Assembly: GCA_002395525.1 (NCBI GenBank)
Contig: DGXE01000010.1
Location: forward strand, 28,518-50,243
From: Ruminococcus sp. UBA4240
GTDB taxonomy: Bacteria; Bacillota; Clostridia; Oscillospirales; Ruminococcaceae
Direction: 5' to 3'
Length of the DNA stretch: 21,726 bases
The translations under genes were made by a program, and so were the position numbers. Shown here one piece after another: positions 1 through 6,296 of this stretch. The notes beneath the pieces were generated by a model. The model worked only from the letters and a program-made list of their open reading frames with translations. It did no database searches and was not told where the DNA came from. Numbering within the stretch: the stretch's first letter is position 1; each line of letters opens with the position of its first letter.

Positions 1-984
1 CCCTTCCTGCGCTCCCGTGAGTTCTTATGGCAGGAGGGTCACACCATCCATGCCACGGCAGAGGAGGCAATGGCTGAGACGGAGCGTATGCTCAATGTCT
101 ATGCCGATTTCTGCGAGAAGTACCTGGCAATGCCTGTGGTAAAGGGCAGAAAGACCGACAGCGACAAATTCGCAGGGGCTGAGACCACCTACTGCATCGA
201 GGCTCTCATGCACGACGGCAAGGCTCTTCAGGCGGGCACCTCCCACTACTTCGGGGACGGATTTGCCAAGGCATTCGACATTATGTACACCGACAAGGAG
301 AACAAGAAGGTATATCCCCATCAGACCTCATGGGGCGTTACCACCCGCCTTATCGGGGCTGTCATCATGACCCACGGCGACAACAACGGTCTTGTGCTGC
401 CTCCCGCAGTGGCACCCATACAGGCAGTCATCGTGCCCATACAGCAGTTCAAGGAGGGTGTGCTGGAAAAGGCGAATGAGATAGCCGATGCCCTCAGGGC
501 AGCCGGCATCCGTGTGAAGGTGGATGACAGCGACAACTCCCCCGGCTGGAAGTTTGCGGAATACGAGATGAAGGGTGTTCCTGTCCGCATTGAGATAGGC
601 CCCAAGGATATAGAGCAGGATCAGTGCGTCATCGTTATGCGCCACAACCGCCAGAAGGACTTTGTGTCCCTGGAGGGCATTGCGGACACCGTAAAGGCAA
701 AGCTTGACGAGGTGAACAGGGGGCTCTACCAGGCAGCCCTTGAAAACCGTGAGCGCCGCACCTACCGCTGCACCTCAATGGAAGAGATAAATGAGGCGCT
801 GAAGGCCGGCGACGGCTTTGTAAAGGCCATGTGGTGCGGAGATGAGGCCTGCGAGGACAAGGTGAAGGAAGAAACAGGGGTAGGCTCCCGCTGCATACCC
901 TTCGAGCAGGAAACACTCTCTGATGTCTGCGTCTGCTGCGGCAAGCCTGCAAAGGCAATGCTGTACTGGGGCAAGGCGTACTGA
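1..984 (+). CDS. proS: Prolyl-tRNA synthetase, archaeal/eukaryotic type (3' part)
   Basis: Class II aminoacyl-tRNA synthetase that charges tRNA-Pro with proline in the cytoplasm. The reading frame is open from base 1, so the true start lies outside the window; 327 residues are present of a family usually near 480. The first visible residues (RSREFLWQEGHT) are class II motif 2, and a motif 3-like stretch (THGDNNGLVLPP) lies near residue 125 of the fragment. An anticodon-binding domain follows. The last 65 or so residues form the C-terminal domain of this ProRS type, with cysteines in WCGDEAC, SRC and CVCC that fit a zinc site and an aromatic end (YWGKAY) typical of the group. This is the form without the bacterial editing insertion, common in Clostridia. 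No bacterial-type ProRS is visible in the window. Identification is secure. Confidence 0.96.
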   Translation, partial: PFLRSREFLWQEGHTIHATAEEAMAETERMLNVYADFCEKYLAMPVVKGRKTDSDKFAGAETTYCIEALMHDGKALQAGTSHYFGDGFAKAFDIMYTDKENKKVYPHQTSWGVTTRLIGAVIMTHGDNNGLVLPPAVAPIQAVIVPIQQFKEGVLEKANEIADALRAAGIRVKVDDSDNSPGWKFAEYEMKGVPVRIEIGPKDIEQDQCVIVMRHNRQKDFVSLEGIADTVKAKLDEVNRGLYQAALENRERRTYRCTSMEEINEALKAGDGFVKAMWCGDEACEDKVKEETGVGSRCIPFEQETLSDVCVCCGKPAKAMLYWGKAY

Positions 985-988
985 TACA

Positions 989-1094
989 GAGGTTAGAGGT
1001 TAGAGGTTAGAGGTGAGAGGGCGTGACAAAGAACGGCTTTCTTGCTTTGCTCTGTCAGAGCAGCCGGAAATCGGCTGACCTCTAATCTCTAATT
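989..1094. repeat. GAGGTTA heptanucleotide repeat with inverted partner (foldable element)
   Basis: Four tandem heptamers run from 989 to 1016 (GAGGTTA three times, then GAGGTGA), followed by GAGG. At 1077-1094 the sequence returns in inverted form (GACCTCTAATCTCTAA). As RNA the two arms could pair over about 15 positions with one G-U wobble. The loop contains a smaller perfect hairpin, CAGCCG-GAAAT-CGGCTG, at 1061-1077. A further inverted heptamer, TAACCTC, sits at 1194-1200. A related heptamer run occurs at 10076-10096, so this is a dispersed element and not a local accident. Function is unknown. It lies just after the proS stop and could help end or stabilise that transcript, but this is inference. 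Confidence 0.75.
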
Positions 1095-1137
1095 ACTGAA
1101 ACAGAGGGTAAGATATGTTGACAGAGAATTCAGCATA

Positions 1138-1170
1138 CTGCCTTATGCACTCATAAAGGCAGCACTTTTG
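1138..1170 (+). terminator. Possible terminator between proS and mreC
   Basis: A hairpin CTGCCTTATG-CACT-CATAAAGGCAG (1138-1162, one bulged base) is followed by CACTTTTG. The short T tract makes it a weak intrinsic terminator. It may end the proS transcript or act in the mreC leader. A TTGACA hexamer at 1118-1123 lies just upstream but has no convincing -10 partner. Confidence 0.35.
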
Positions 1171-1213
1171 CACGATGAGAGGAAATCAGGCTGTAACCTC
1201 TTTGTCACTTCAT

Positions 1214-1239
1214 TCTAACATCTAACATCTATTCTAACA
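1214..1239. repeat. TCTAACA short repeat upstream of mreC
   Basis: TCTAACA occurs at 1214-1220, 1221-1227 and 1233-1239. On the other strand this reads TGTTAGA, one base different in phase from the GAGGTTA family upstream, so the two may be related in opposite orientation. It ends about 10 bases before the mreC ribosome binding site. Confidence 0.6.
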
Positions 1240-1260
1240 TCTGAAACGGGGGTGAGCAGG

Positions 1261-2139
1261 ATGCGTGATTTCTTTGAAAGTGTGAGATTCAAGATACTGC
1301 TGGCGGTAACAGCGCTTCTGATAGGTGTCATGATACATTCTGCCACCACAGGGGGCTTTGCCTCCGGGGGGGAGTACATCATCGGGGTCATATTCGACCC
1401 CCTGAAAAAGCTTTCCGCCGGCATCTCCCAGAATATATCCACATCCCTTGACATGGTGATAAATGCGGAGCGGTACTATAACGAGAACAAGCAGCTCAGG
1501 GAACAGCTCAACGCCATGTACAACCGCATGATAGACTATGATGAGCTTATGGAGGAGAACGGCGACCTGCGCAGTATGCTGGCTCTCTCCGAGGAATATG
1601 ACAGCTATGCCTTTTCACCCCCCTGCTCCGTCATTGCCCGCACCACCAACGACCCCTATGCCTCCTTTACCGTGGACAAGGGCTCTGACAGCGGCATTGA
1701 ACCGGGGGATCCGGTCATCACCATGAACGGCATCGTGGGGGTCTGCTTTGATGTGACCCCCGGCACCTGCAAGGTGCGCACCCTCTACTCCCCCAAGACC
1801 TCCATGGGCGCATATACTGTGCGCACAAAGGCCACAGGCATAGTGTCCGGGGGATATGAGGCGGCATCCGGGGGGCGGATACGCATGAATTACATCCCCA
1901 AGGATTCCGACGTTGTACCCGGGGATATCGTGGTCACATCAGGCTCCTCCAATTTCCCCGCAGGTCAGCTTATAGGCGTTGTGGAATCGGTCGCCATCGA
2001 GGACAGCGGGCTTTCACGCTATGCGGTCATCATCCCCGTTGAGGATCCCAAGGTGCTGACAGGGGTGTTTGTAGTGACGGATTATCAACTTGACGAGGCT
2101 ACCGCCGTAAAGATAGGTGAGAGCGATGACCGGAGCTGA
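1261..2139 (+). CDS. mreC: Rod shape-determining protein MreC
   Basis: MreC is a membrane-anchored periplasm-facing scaffold of the elongasome that links MreB, MreD, RodA and PBP2 during side-wall synthesis. The 292-residue protein has a short basic N-terminus, one membrane segment (about residues 10-30), a charged coiled coil (about 65-105) and the C-terminal double beta-barrel region with family motifs such as VDKGSDSGIEPGD, NGIVG and the VVTSG region. A GTG at 1252 is in frame, but ATG 1261 is preferred: the purine-rich GGGGGTGAGCAGG directly before it serves as the ribosome binding site, and the resulting start (MRDFFES) matches MreC proteins. The stop overlaps mreD by 14 bp, which implies coupled translation. 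mreB is not in the window. Confidence 0.93.
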   Translation: MRDFFESVRFKILLAVTALLIGVMIHSATTGGFASGGEYIIGVIFDPLKKLSAGISQNISTSLDMVINAERYYNENKQLREQLNAMYNRMIDYDELMEENGDLRSMLALSEEYDSYAFSPPCSVIARTTNDPYASFTVDKGSDSGIEPGDPVITMNGIVGVCFDVTPGTCKVRTLYSPKTSMGAYTVRTKATGIVSGGYEAASGGRIRMNYIPKDSDVVPGDIVVTSGSSNFPAGQLIGVVESVAIEDSGLSRYAVIIPVEDPKVLTGVFVVTDYQLDEATAVKIGESDDRS

Positions 2140-2692
2140 CCGCCGCCTTATGAATATCGACCGCAAAAAGCGCAAGGAGCGAAAACACGGCATAATAAGG
2201 GCTTTGTTCTATGCCTTTCTGCTGGTGTTCTCATTCATACTCATGCAGACTGTGAACACCGATATGCCGGTGGCGCTTCTGCTAATACCCTGTGCAGTGT
2301 GTGTCTCCATGCGGGAGGATCCCTTTGTATCCTCCATCTATGCGGCAGCGTGCGGATTTTTCCTCGATGTCTGCCTTGATGTGCTGCCGGGGCTCAATGC
2401 CATTATACTCATGTGGACGTGCATGATGGTGTCCCTCTTTACGGGCAATGTGCTGCGCCGCACCTTCATAGGCTTTGTCATAGCGGATGCGGCGGTCATA
2501 TTCATTCAGGAGCTGCTGCACTACACATTCTACTGCTTCATCTGGGACTATGACCCCACAGGGCTTATGATACGGGATATATACCTTCCGGAATTTATCA
2601 TCACAAATGTCACGGGACTGCTTTTCTACCCCGTCACAGGACTTATCATGAGGCGGTTCGGAGCAGTCACCGAGCACTATATCGAGCAGTGA
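2126..2692 (+). CDS. mreD: Rod shape-determining protein MreD
   Basis: Integral membrane partner of MreC in the elongasome. The product is 188 residues. It begins with a lysine/arginine-rich cytoplasmic tail (RKKRKERK), followed by about five hydrophobic segments beginning near residue 25. Length and topology fit MreD, whose sequence conservation is always low; position directly after and overlapping mreC is the strongest evidence. Three in-frame starts exist (GTG 2117, ATG 2126, ATG 2150). ATG 2126 is chosen because TAGGTGAG lies at a good distance before it. The penicillin-binding protein gene that often follows mreD is absent; a Dabb-domain gene comes next. Confidence 0.88.
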   Translation: MTGADRRLMNIDRKKRKERKHGIIRALFYAFLLVFSFILMQTVNTDMPVALLLIPCAVCVSMREDPFVSSIYAAACGFFLDVCLDVLPGLNAIILMWTCMMVSLFTGNVLRRTFIGFVIADAAVIFIQELLHYTFYCFIWDYDPTGLMIRDIYLPEFIITNVTGLLFYPVTGLIMRRFGAVTEHYIEQ

Positions 2693-2723
2693 ACCATGCC
2701 ATCATAAAAAGGAGGTCGGAGAA

Positions 2724-3029
2724 ATGCTCCGTCATATCGTAATGTTCAAACTGAAGACTACGGAAAAGCCCCTTGAGGAGAATGTCCGTGAAGCTAAGGC
2801 AAAGGCGCAGAGGCTTGTGGATCTTGTGCCCTCCCTTGCTGCCATGAGCGTGGTCACAAATTCCCCGGAATGTGACAGCACAAACTACAACATTGCCCTT
2901 ATCTGCGACTTCGAGGACAAGGCTGCCCTTGATGCCTACCAGAACCACCCGGATCACAAGGCCTTCGGGGCGTATATCTCCACTGTCAGAGCTGAGGGCG
3001 GGCGCGCCTGCATAGATTTTGAAATATGA
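2724..3029 (+). CDS. Dabb-domain (stress-responsive alpha/beta barrel) protein
   Basis: A 101-residue single-domain protein of the Dabb family, a dimeric ferredoxin-like alpha/beta barrel. The N-terminal MLRHIVMFKLK, the central strand-forming segment ending DFEDKAALDAYQNHP and the DHKAF motif are the standard signature. The family includes plant stress proteins and small bacterial proteins, most without a proven reaction; no catalytic role can be assigned here. An excellent AGGAGG stands at 2710-2715, eight bases before ATG. The gene lies 31 bp behind mreD on the same strand, so cotranscription is possible. Confidence 0.88.
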   Translation: MLRHIVMFKLKTTEKPLEENVREAKAKAQRLVDLVPSLAAMSVVTNSPECDSTNYNIALICDFEDKAALDAYQNHPDHKAFGAYISTVRAEGGRACIDFEI

Positions 3030-3074
3030 TCCCTGATGCGGCTCAGCTGCATCAACTATACACAAGGAGGACTT

Positions 3075-3272
3075 ATGGAACCTAACAACAAGGATATTGA
3101 TAACCTCATTGCCATGCTGGACGGCAAGGTAGAGGACGGCGTAGGCCGCATCAAGGTGGCTGTTTCCGACAAGGTACAGTCAGAGCAGACCGCAGAGAGC
3201 CGCTACTACGGCAGATGTGACATGGGAGAATGTGCGTTGCCTGCAAAGACCGGTGACGGGGAGAACAGTTAA
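3075..3272 (+). CDS. Small hypothetical protein (65 aa) upstream of FIST gene
   Basis: I do not recognise this protein. It starts at ATG 3075 behind a strong AAGGAGG, which argues that it is really translated; an ATG at 3036 in frame lacks such a site. The product is acidic and short, with an amphipathic N-terminal half (NLIAMLDGKVEDGVGRIKV) and a C-terminal C-x4-C pair (CDMGEC) followed by a polar tail. There is no membrane segment or signal peptide. Its stop is four bases before the start of the FIST gene, so the two are almost surely cotranscribed and the small protein may be an accessory factor of the FIST protein. That link is inference from position only. Confidence 0.72.
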   Translation: MEPNNKDIDNLIAMLDGKVEDGVGRIKVAVSDKVQSEQTAESRYYGRCDMGECALPAKTGDGENS

Positions 3273-3276
3273 GGCT

Positions 3277-4326
3277 ATGAAACAGATATTGGGAACCAGC
3301 AGTTCCGGGGATGTGCGTGAGGCTGTAAGGGGCATAGATTCCCCTGATATGCTCATTATGATAAGCGACGAGGGCAGCTTTGAGAAAAATGTGGCATTGC
3401 TGCATGACATCTACCCGGAGGTGCCCTGCATAGCTTCCACAGGCTATTTCTACACCGACAGGAGCCTGACAAGCGGTGTGGGGGTCTCGGCGTTTTTCGG
3501 AGTGGATGCGGTCACAGGCGCTGTACACAACGTGTCATCTGCCCCTGTAAGTGACATAGTTTCCTTTGATAAGAACTCGTCGGGCTTTTCCGGCGGCGAT
3601 TCCGTGTGCATAGATTTCTGCACGGGCAATGATGCGGTGGTGCTCACCACCATGAGATCCGTGCTGAAAAGGAGGGGCATACCCCTGACAGGCGGCACAG
3701 GAATGCACAGGAAGGTGGCTGTCAACGGGCAGGTCTGCGATGACACCGACGTATACGCCTTTATTCGCAACAAGGGCGGCAAGGTGCGTGTATACAAGGA
3801 AAACCTCTACCGCCCCATGGAGGGCACGAGGTTCATTGCCAGCAAGACCGACAAGAGCCGCTACTACATCGGGGAGCTCAACGGCCGCCCTGCAAAGATA
3901 GTATATGAGGAGCTGACAGGTGCCACGGATGATGAGATATCGAACCGCACCTTCCGCAATCCCCTTGGCAGGGTGACAGGCAGCGACATCTCCATCGTAT
4001 CCCTGCGGGAGATAATGGGCAACGGCCTGTGCTGCTACCGCCAGGTGAATGATTCGGATGTGCTCAATCTCCTGGAGCTCAAGGACGTCCGGGAGATAGT
4101 CAGCGAAACTGTGGGCAGGATAAAGAGCGATTTCAGTTCGGTGTCCGCCATATTCAGCGTAAACTGCATCTTCCGCCATGAGCTTTTTGAGGAAACAGGC
4201 TTTACCAACGAGTATCTGGGGATAATGTCCTCTCTGGGCAATTCCTACTGCGGCTTCGTTGGCAACGGGGAGCATTACTGCGACCAGTTCCTCAACCAGT
4301 CCATGTCCTGCGCAGTATTCGGATAA
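3277..4326 (+). CDS. FIST-domain sensory protein
   Basis: FIST N and FIST C domains form a predicted small-ligand sensory module found in signalling proteins of bacteria. The 349-residue product consists of little else. Residues about 15-170 match FIST N (PDMLIMISD, IASTGYFYTDR, TGGTGMHRKVAVNG) and about 180-349 match FIST C, ending in the typical GFVGNGEHY...QSMSCAVFG pattern. No kinase, GGDEF, receiver or methyl-accepting domain is attached, so any output must go through partners. ATG 3277 is preferred; an upstream ATG at 3217 would overlap most of the 65-residue gene before it. The codons for residues 301-349 and the stop are repeated word for word at 5414-5566, downstream of the ORF6N gene. 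Confidence 0.85.
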   Translation: MKQILGTSSSGDVREAVRGIDSPDMLIMISDEGSFEKNVALLHDIYPEVPCIASTGYFYTDRSLTSGVGVSAFFGVDAVTGAVHNVSSAPVSDIVSFDKNSSGFSGGDSVCIDFCTGNDAVVLTTMRSVLKRRGIPLTGGTGMHRKVAVNGQVCDDTDVYAFIRNKGGKVRVYKENLYRPMEGTRFIASKTDKSRYYIGELNGRPAKIVYEELTGATDDEISNRTFRNPLGRVTGSDISIVSLREIMGNGLCCYRQVNDSDVLNLLELKDVREIVSETVGRIKSDFSSVSAIFSVNCIFRHELFEETGFTNEYLGIMSSLGNSYCGFVGNGEHYCDQFLNQSMSCAVFG

Positions 4327-4327
4327 A
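4175..4327 (+). repeat. 153-bp direct repeat, copy 1 (native FIST 3' end)
   Basis: This stretch is identical to 5414-5566 (offset 1239). Identity begins inside the codon before HELFEETGF and ends one base after the FIST stop codon; on both sides the two copies diverge at once. The perfect match in protein-coding DNA without selection on copy 2 implies a recent event. Confidence 0.93.
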
Positions 4328-4384
4328 GCTGTATCACAGAAGAAAAAGGGAGCATGAGAAAAAAATGATATACAAGGGGGGCAT

Positions 4385-5314
4385 ATGGCCAGAAAAGAAC
4401 AGGGGAGTTCAACGGAATTAAATCCTGTGGATATAGATCCCAAAGTAATAAAGAATCTGATACGCGTGATACGTGGGAAACAGGTAATGCTTGACAGTGA
4501 CCTTGCTATGCTTTATCAGGTTGAAACAGGGGCTCTTAACCGTTCTGTAAAGAGAAATATCAATAGATTTCCGGATGATTTCTGTTTTCAGCTGACCGAA
4601 GAAGAGTTTTTGAGATGCCGTTTTGGCATCTCAAAAGAGAAGACTGAGGGCAGGGGCGGCAGAAGATATATGCCTTATGCTTTTACGGAGCAGGGCATAT
4701 CAATGTTATCTGCTGTACTCAAGAGTGATGCGGCTGTGAATGTCAGTATAGGGATAATGCGAACTTTTGTTGAAATGCGGCGTTTTATAGCTAATAATTC
4801 TTTGCTTTTTGAAAAGGTTACTGATATTGAACTCAAGCAATTGGAATATCAAAAATCCACGGATGAAAGGTTTGATAAGGTGTTCCAATATATTGAGAAT
4901 CACGCGGAAACCGAACAGAAAGTATTTTTTGATGGTCAGATATATGATGCATTTAGTCTAATTGTATCTATCATAAAGAAAGCCGCGAAAGAGATCATTT
5001 TAATTGACGGGTATGTTAGCATAGATACATTAAACTTGCTTGCGAAGAAGAATAACGGTGTAGATGTAATAATATATACATTCCCGGGTGCTCAGCTTAC
5101 AGATAAGGATATAGCCAATTTTAATGCACAATACCCTCAGCTGATGGTTAAAAGAACACAGGCGTTCCACGACAGGTTCATTATTCTGGATGGAAAAACG
5201 GCATACCATGTCGGTTCTTCTATAAAGGATGCAGGGAAAAAGTGCTTTGGAATTTCATTGATTGAAGATCAAGGTATAATCATAGAACTGTTGAACCGAC
5301 TTAAAACAGTTTAG
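4385..5314 (+). CDS. ORF6N-domain protein with C-terminal PLD-like domain
   Basis: A 309-residue accessory protein. Residues about 20-110 form an ORF6N domain, a DNA-binding module of phage and mobile-element proteins (GKQVMLDSDLAMLYQVET, RFPDDFCFQLT, YAFTEQGISML). A charged helical stretch (about 140-180) follows. Residues about 185-300 resemble a phospholipase D-like fold, with FHDRFIILDG (261-270) and GSSIKDAG (277-284), but this half-site has H and a following R/D in place of the classic HxK, so nuclease activity is doubtful. Such proteins occur singly on many gut Firmicute and Bacteroidetes chromosomes; their role is unknown. A strong GGGGGG stretch precedes ATG 4385. The gene is visibly richer in A+T than its neighbours and sits exactly between two copies of the FIST tail, both signs of transfer. 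Confidence 0.85.
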   Translation: MARKEQGSSTELNPVDIDPKVIKNLIRVIRGKQVMLDSDLAMLYQVETGALNRSVKRNINRFPDDFCFQLTEEEFLRCRFGISKEKTEGRGGRRYMPYAFTEQGISMLSAVLKSDAAVNVSIGIMRTFVEMRRFIANNSLLFEKVTDIELKQLEYQKSTDERFDKVFQYIENHAETEQKVFFDGQIYDAFSLIVSIIKKAAKEIILIDGYVSIDTLNLLAKKNNGVDVIIYTFPGAQLTDKDIANFNAQYPQLMVKRTQAFHDRFIILDGKTAYHVGSSIKDAGKKCFGISLIEDQGIIIELLNRLKTV

Positions 5315-5343
5315 CGCCCCTCAACACCTTACTTTCAAAAGAA

Positions 5344-5385
5344 AAGCCATAGTATCCAGTTGCCTGGATGCTATGGCTTGCTTTT
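5344..5385 (+). terminator. Intrinsic terminator after the ORF6N gene
   Basis: A 16-bp stem with one G-T wobble, AAGCCATAGTATCCAG (5344-5359) and CTGGATGCTATGGCTT (5364-5379), closes a TTGC loop and is followed by GCTTTTG. It begins 29 bases after the ORF6N stop. Outer stem bases and all downstream sequence match the htpG terminator at 6268-6296, but the inner stem is different. Confidence 0.85.
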
Positions 5386-5424
5386 GTGTACAGGCTCATG
5401 CTGCGGTCATTCAGCCATGAGCTT
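5375..5424. repeat. Copy of the htpG 3' tail and trailer
   Basis: This stretch matches 6292-6341 at 48 of 50 positions (differences at 5397 and 5419). In the native copy the stretch spans the right arm of the htpG terminator, the trailer and the last htpG codons (KLMAE plus stop, minus strand). Here the copy stops inside those codons and runs directly into the FIST tail copy. The shared junction word is GCCAT-N-AGCTT, present in both the htpG end and the FIST end. Confidence 0.9.
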
Positions 5425-5566
5425 TTTGAGGAAACAGGCTTTACCAACGAGTATCTGGGGATAATGTCCTCTCTGGGCAATTCCTACTGCGGCTTCGTTG
5501 GCAACGGGGAGCATTACTGCGACCAGTTCCTCAACCAGTCCATGTCCTGCGCAGTATTCGGATAAA
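5414..5566 (+). pseudogene. Duplicated 3' fragment of the FIST gene
   Basis: This is copy 2 of the 153-bp repeat. It keeps the last 49 FIST codons and stop in frame, but has no upstream FIST sequence and no ribosome binding site; the reading frame is open back into the htpG-tail copy only by chance. It is a remnant and not a gene. Its right edge joins the terminator at 5569. Confidence 0.9.
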
Positions 5567-5568
5567 AT

Positions 5569-5597
5569 AAGCCGCAGCATCGTTGGTGCTGCGGCTT
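5569..5597 (-). terminator. Terminator hairpin downstream of brnA
   Basis: Stem AAGCCGCAGCATC (5569-5581), loop GTT, arm GGTGCTGCGGCTT (5585-5597), with one wobble. Read on the minus strand, the hairpin is followed by ATTTTATCC, fitting termination of brnTA transcripts; it can also end plus-strand transcription of the FIST fragment. Bases 5569-5599 are identical to 6268-6298. Confidence 0.8.
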
Positions 5598-5601
5598 GCG
5601 C

Positions 5602-5916
5602 TTACAGATAGTTTTTCAGCTTTTCCCTGTCTGCCAGTGTGCTTTCAAGGATGCGGCTGAGTACAGAGGTATAGCCCTTCCCGAGAGAGCGTGCAGTGGC
5701 AAGAGCCTTCGGTGAGATGCGTATGGCAACGGTCTGCTTTGCCGTGTCCCTGCTCCGCCGTTCCCTGATGAGCTGTGACATCCTTGCCAGCTGTTCATCG
5801 GAGATGTCGGGGGCATCCTCATCTGTGATAACGGGAGAGTTTTCCGCAGCTTCAAGCATTTTAAGCTGTTCCTCTGTCAGTTCACGGCTTAGATCAATAT
5901 CCTGCGTAATTATCAT
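5602..5916 (-). CDS. brnA: BrnA-type antitoxin
   Basis: Antitoxin partner of the upstream BrnT toxin. The 104-residue protein has an acidic, helical N-terminal part (residues 1-55) and a C-terminal ribbon-helix-helix-like DNA-binding segment (about 61-91, QTVAIRISPKALATARSLGK...SVLSRILE). BrnA proteins neutralise BrnT by direct contact and repress the operon with the RHH part. ATG 5916 is chosen because GAAAGGAGA precedes it at normal spacing; the frame continues further upstream only because it overlaps brnT. The first 23 bases overlap the end of brnT, giving tight translational coupling. The stop lies five bases from the terminator hairpin. Confidence 0.85.
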   Translation of the reverse strand: MIITQDIDLSRELTEEQLKMLEAAENSPVITDEDAPDISDEQLARMSQLIRERRSRDTAKQTVAIRISPKALATARSLGKGYTSVLSRILESTLADREKLKNYL

Positions 5917-6181
5917 TATAAAGTCTCCTTTCTTTTTCGGTCGCTTTACGGGCGGAAATGATGCGTATACTCTCTCCCCGGTCTGTAAAAACAACAGTAG
6001 CTACCATAAGAGTTTTGCCTATTATTCCGATGGCTTTGTACCGGTCTTCCTCCTGAGAATGTTCATCATCGTAATACTCTACACGGTTTTCATCATTAAA
6101 CAATAATGCTGCGGTCCTAAAGTCCATTTTGTGTTTTATGATGTTGATTTTTTCCTTTTCAGTGTCCCATTCAAACCTCAT
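5894..6181 (-). CDS. brnT: BrnT-family ribonuclease toxin
   Basis: A 95-residue toxin of the BrnT family, RelE-fold ribonucleases that inhibit translation when freed from BrnA. Family marks are FEWDTEK...N..KHKMDF at the N-terminus (residues 3-21), a central EED-R-K block (44-49) and RIISARKATEKERRLY near the C-terminus (73-88). Length is normal and no key region is missing, so the toxin is probably active. Start ATG 6181 has a GGGGGGAG site. Toxin before antitoxin is the usual brnTA order. The pair has its own promoter (6199-6227) and terminator, and lies between two identical hairpins in an interval showing other signs of cassette gain. Confidence 0.9.
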   Translation of the reverse strand: MRFEWDTEKEKINIIKHKMDFRTAALLFNDENRVEYYDDEHSQEEDRYKAIGIIGKTLMVATVVFTDRGESIRIISARKATEKERRLYNDNYAGY

Positions 6182-6198
6182 ATTCTCCCCCCGCTATC

Positions 6199-6227
6199 AT
6201 TATATCACAATGCAATGCATTTTGCAA
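6199..6227 (-). promoter_or_regulatory. Promoter of brnTA
   Basis: On the minus strand, TTGCAA (6222-6227) and TATAAT (6199-6204) are separated by exactly 17 bp. The expected start point is near 6192, just before the brnT ribosome binding site, so the leader is very short. Confidence 0.85.
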
Positions 6228-6240
6228 TACTTTTTGCAAT
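6211..6240. promoter_or_regulatory. Three TGCAAT boxes, probable BrnA operator
   Basis: TGCAAT occurs at 6211-6216, 6223-6228 and 6235-6240, each 12 bp apart; the last two are part of an 11-bp repeat TTTTGCAATAC (6220-6230 and 6232-6242). The boxes cover the -35 and spacer of the brnTA promoter. Ribbon-helix-helix regulators commonly bind short repeated sites about one helical turn apart, so autoregulation by BrnA is the simplest reading. That assignment is inference. Confidence 0.65.
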
Positions 6241-6261
6241 ACTTTTTTGGAGCCTTTTGCA

Positions 6262-6296
6262 GAAAAAAAGCCGCAGCATCGTTGGTGCTGCGGCTT
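6262..6296 (-). terminator. Intrinsic terminator of htpG
   Basis: Read on the minus strand, the hairpin (arms 6284-6296 and 6268-6280, GTT/AAC loop) is followed by an uninterrupted T7 run (6263-6269 on the plus strand, partly in the stem). It begins 27 bases after the htpG stop and separates htpG from the brnTA promoter. The hairpin is identical to that at 5569-5597. Confidence 0.92.

Noticed and set aside
988..1240. CRISPR array
   Set aside because: The repeat unit is seven bases and directly tandem, without unique spacers, and no cas gene is near.
3535..4443. 302-codon minus-strand frame opposite the FIST gene
   Set aside because: It is antisense to a recognised family and runs across the FIST stop into the ORF6N gene. 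No family resemblance.
4328..5413. Insertion sequence carrying the ORF6N gene
   Set aside because: No transposase, no terminal inverted repeats and no short target duplication are seen. The 153-bp repeat is coding sequence of the neighbouring gene, better explained by a tandem joint.
5368..5565. 65-codon open frame ending like the FIST protein
   Set aside because: It is the duplicated FIST tail read back into the htpG-tail copy. There is no ribosome binding site and the first 15 or so codons belong to a non-coding trailer.
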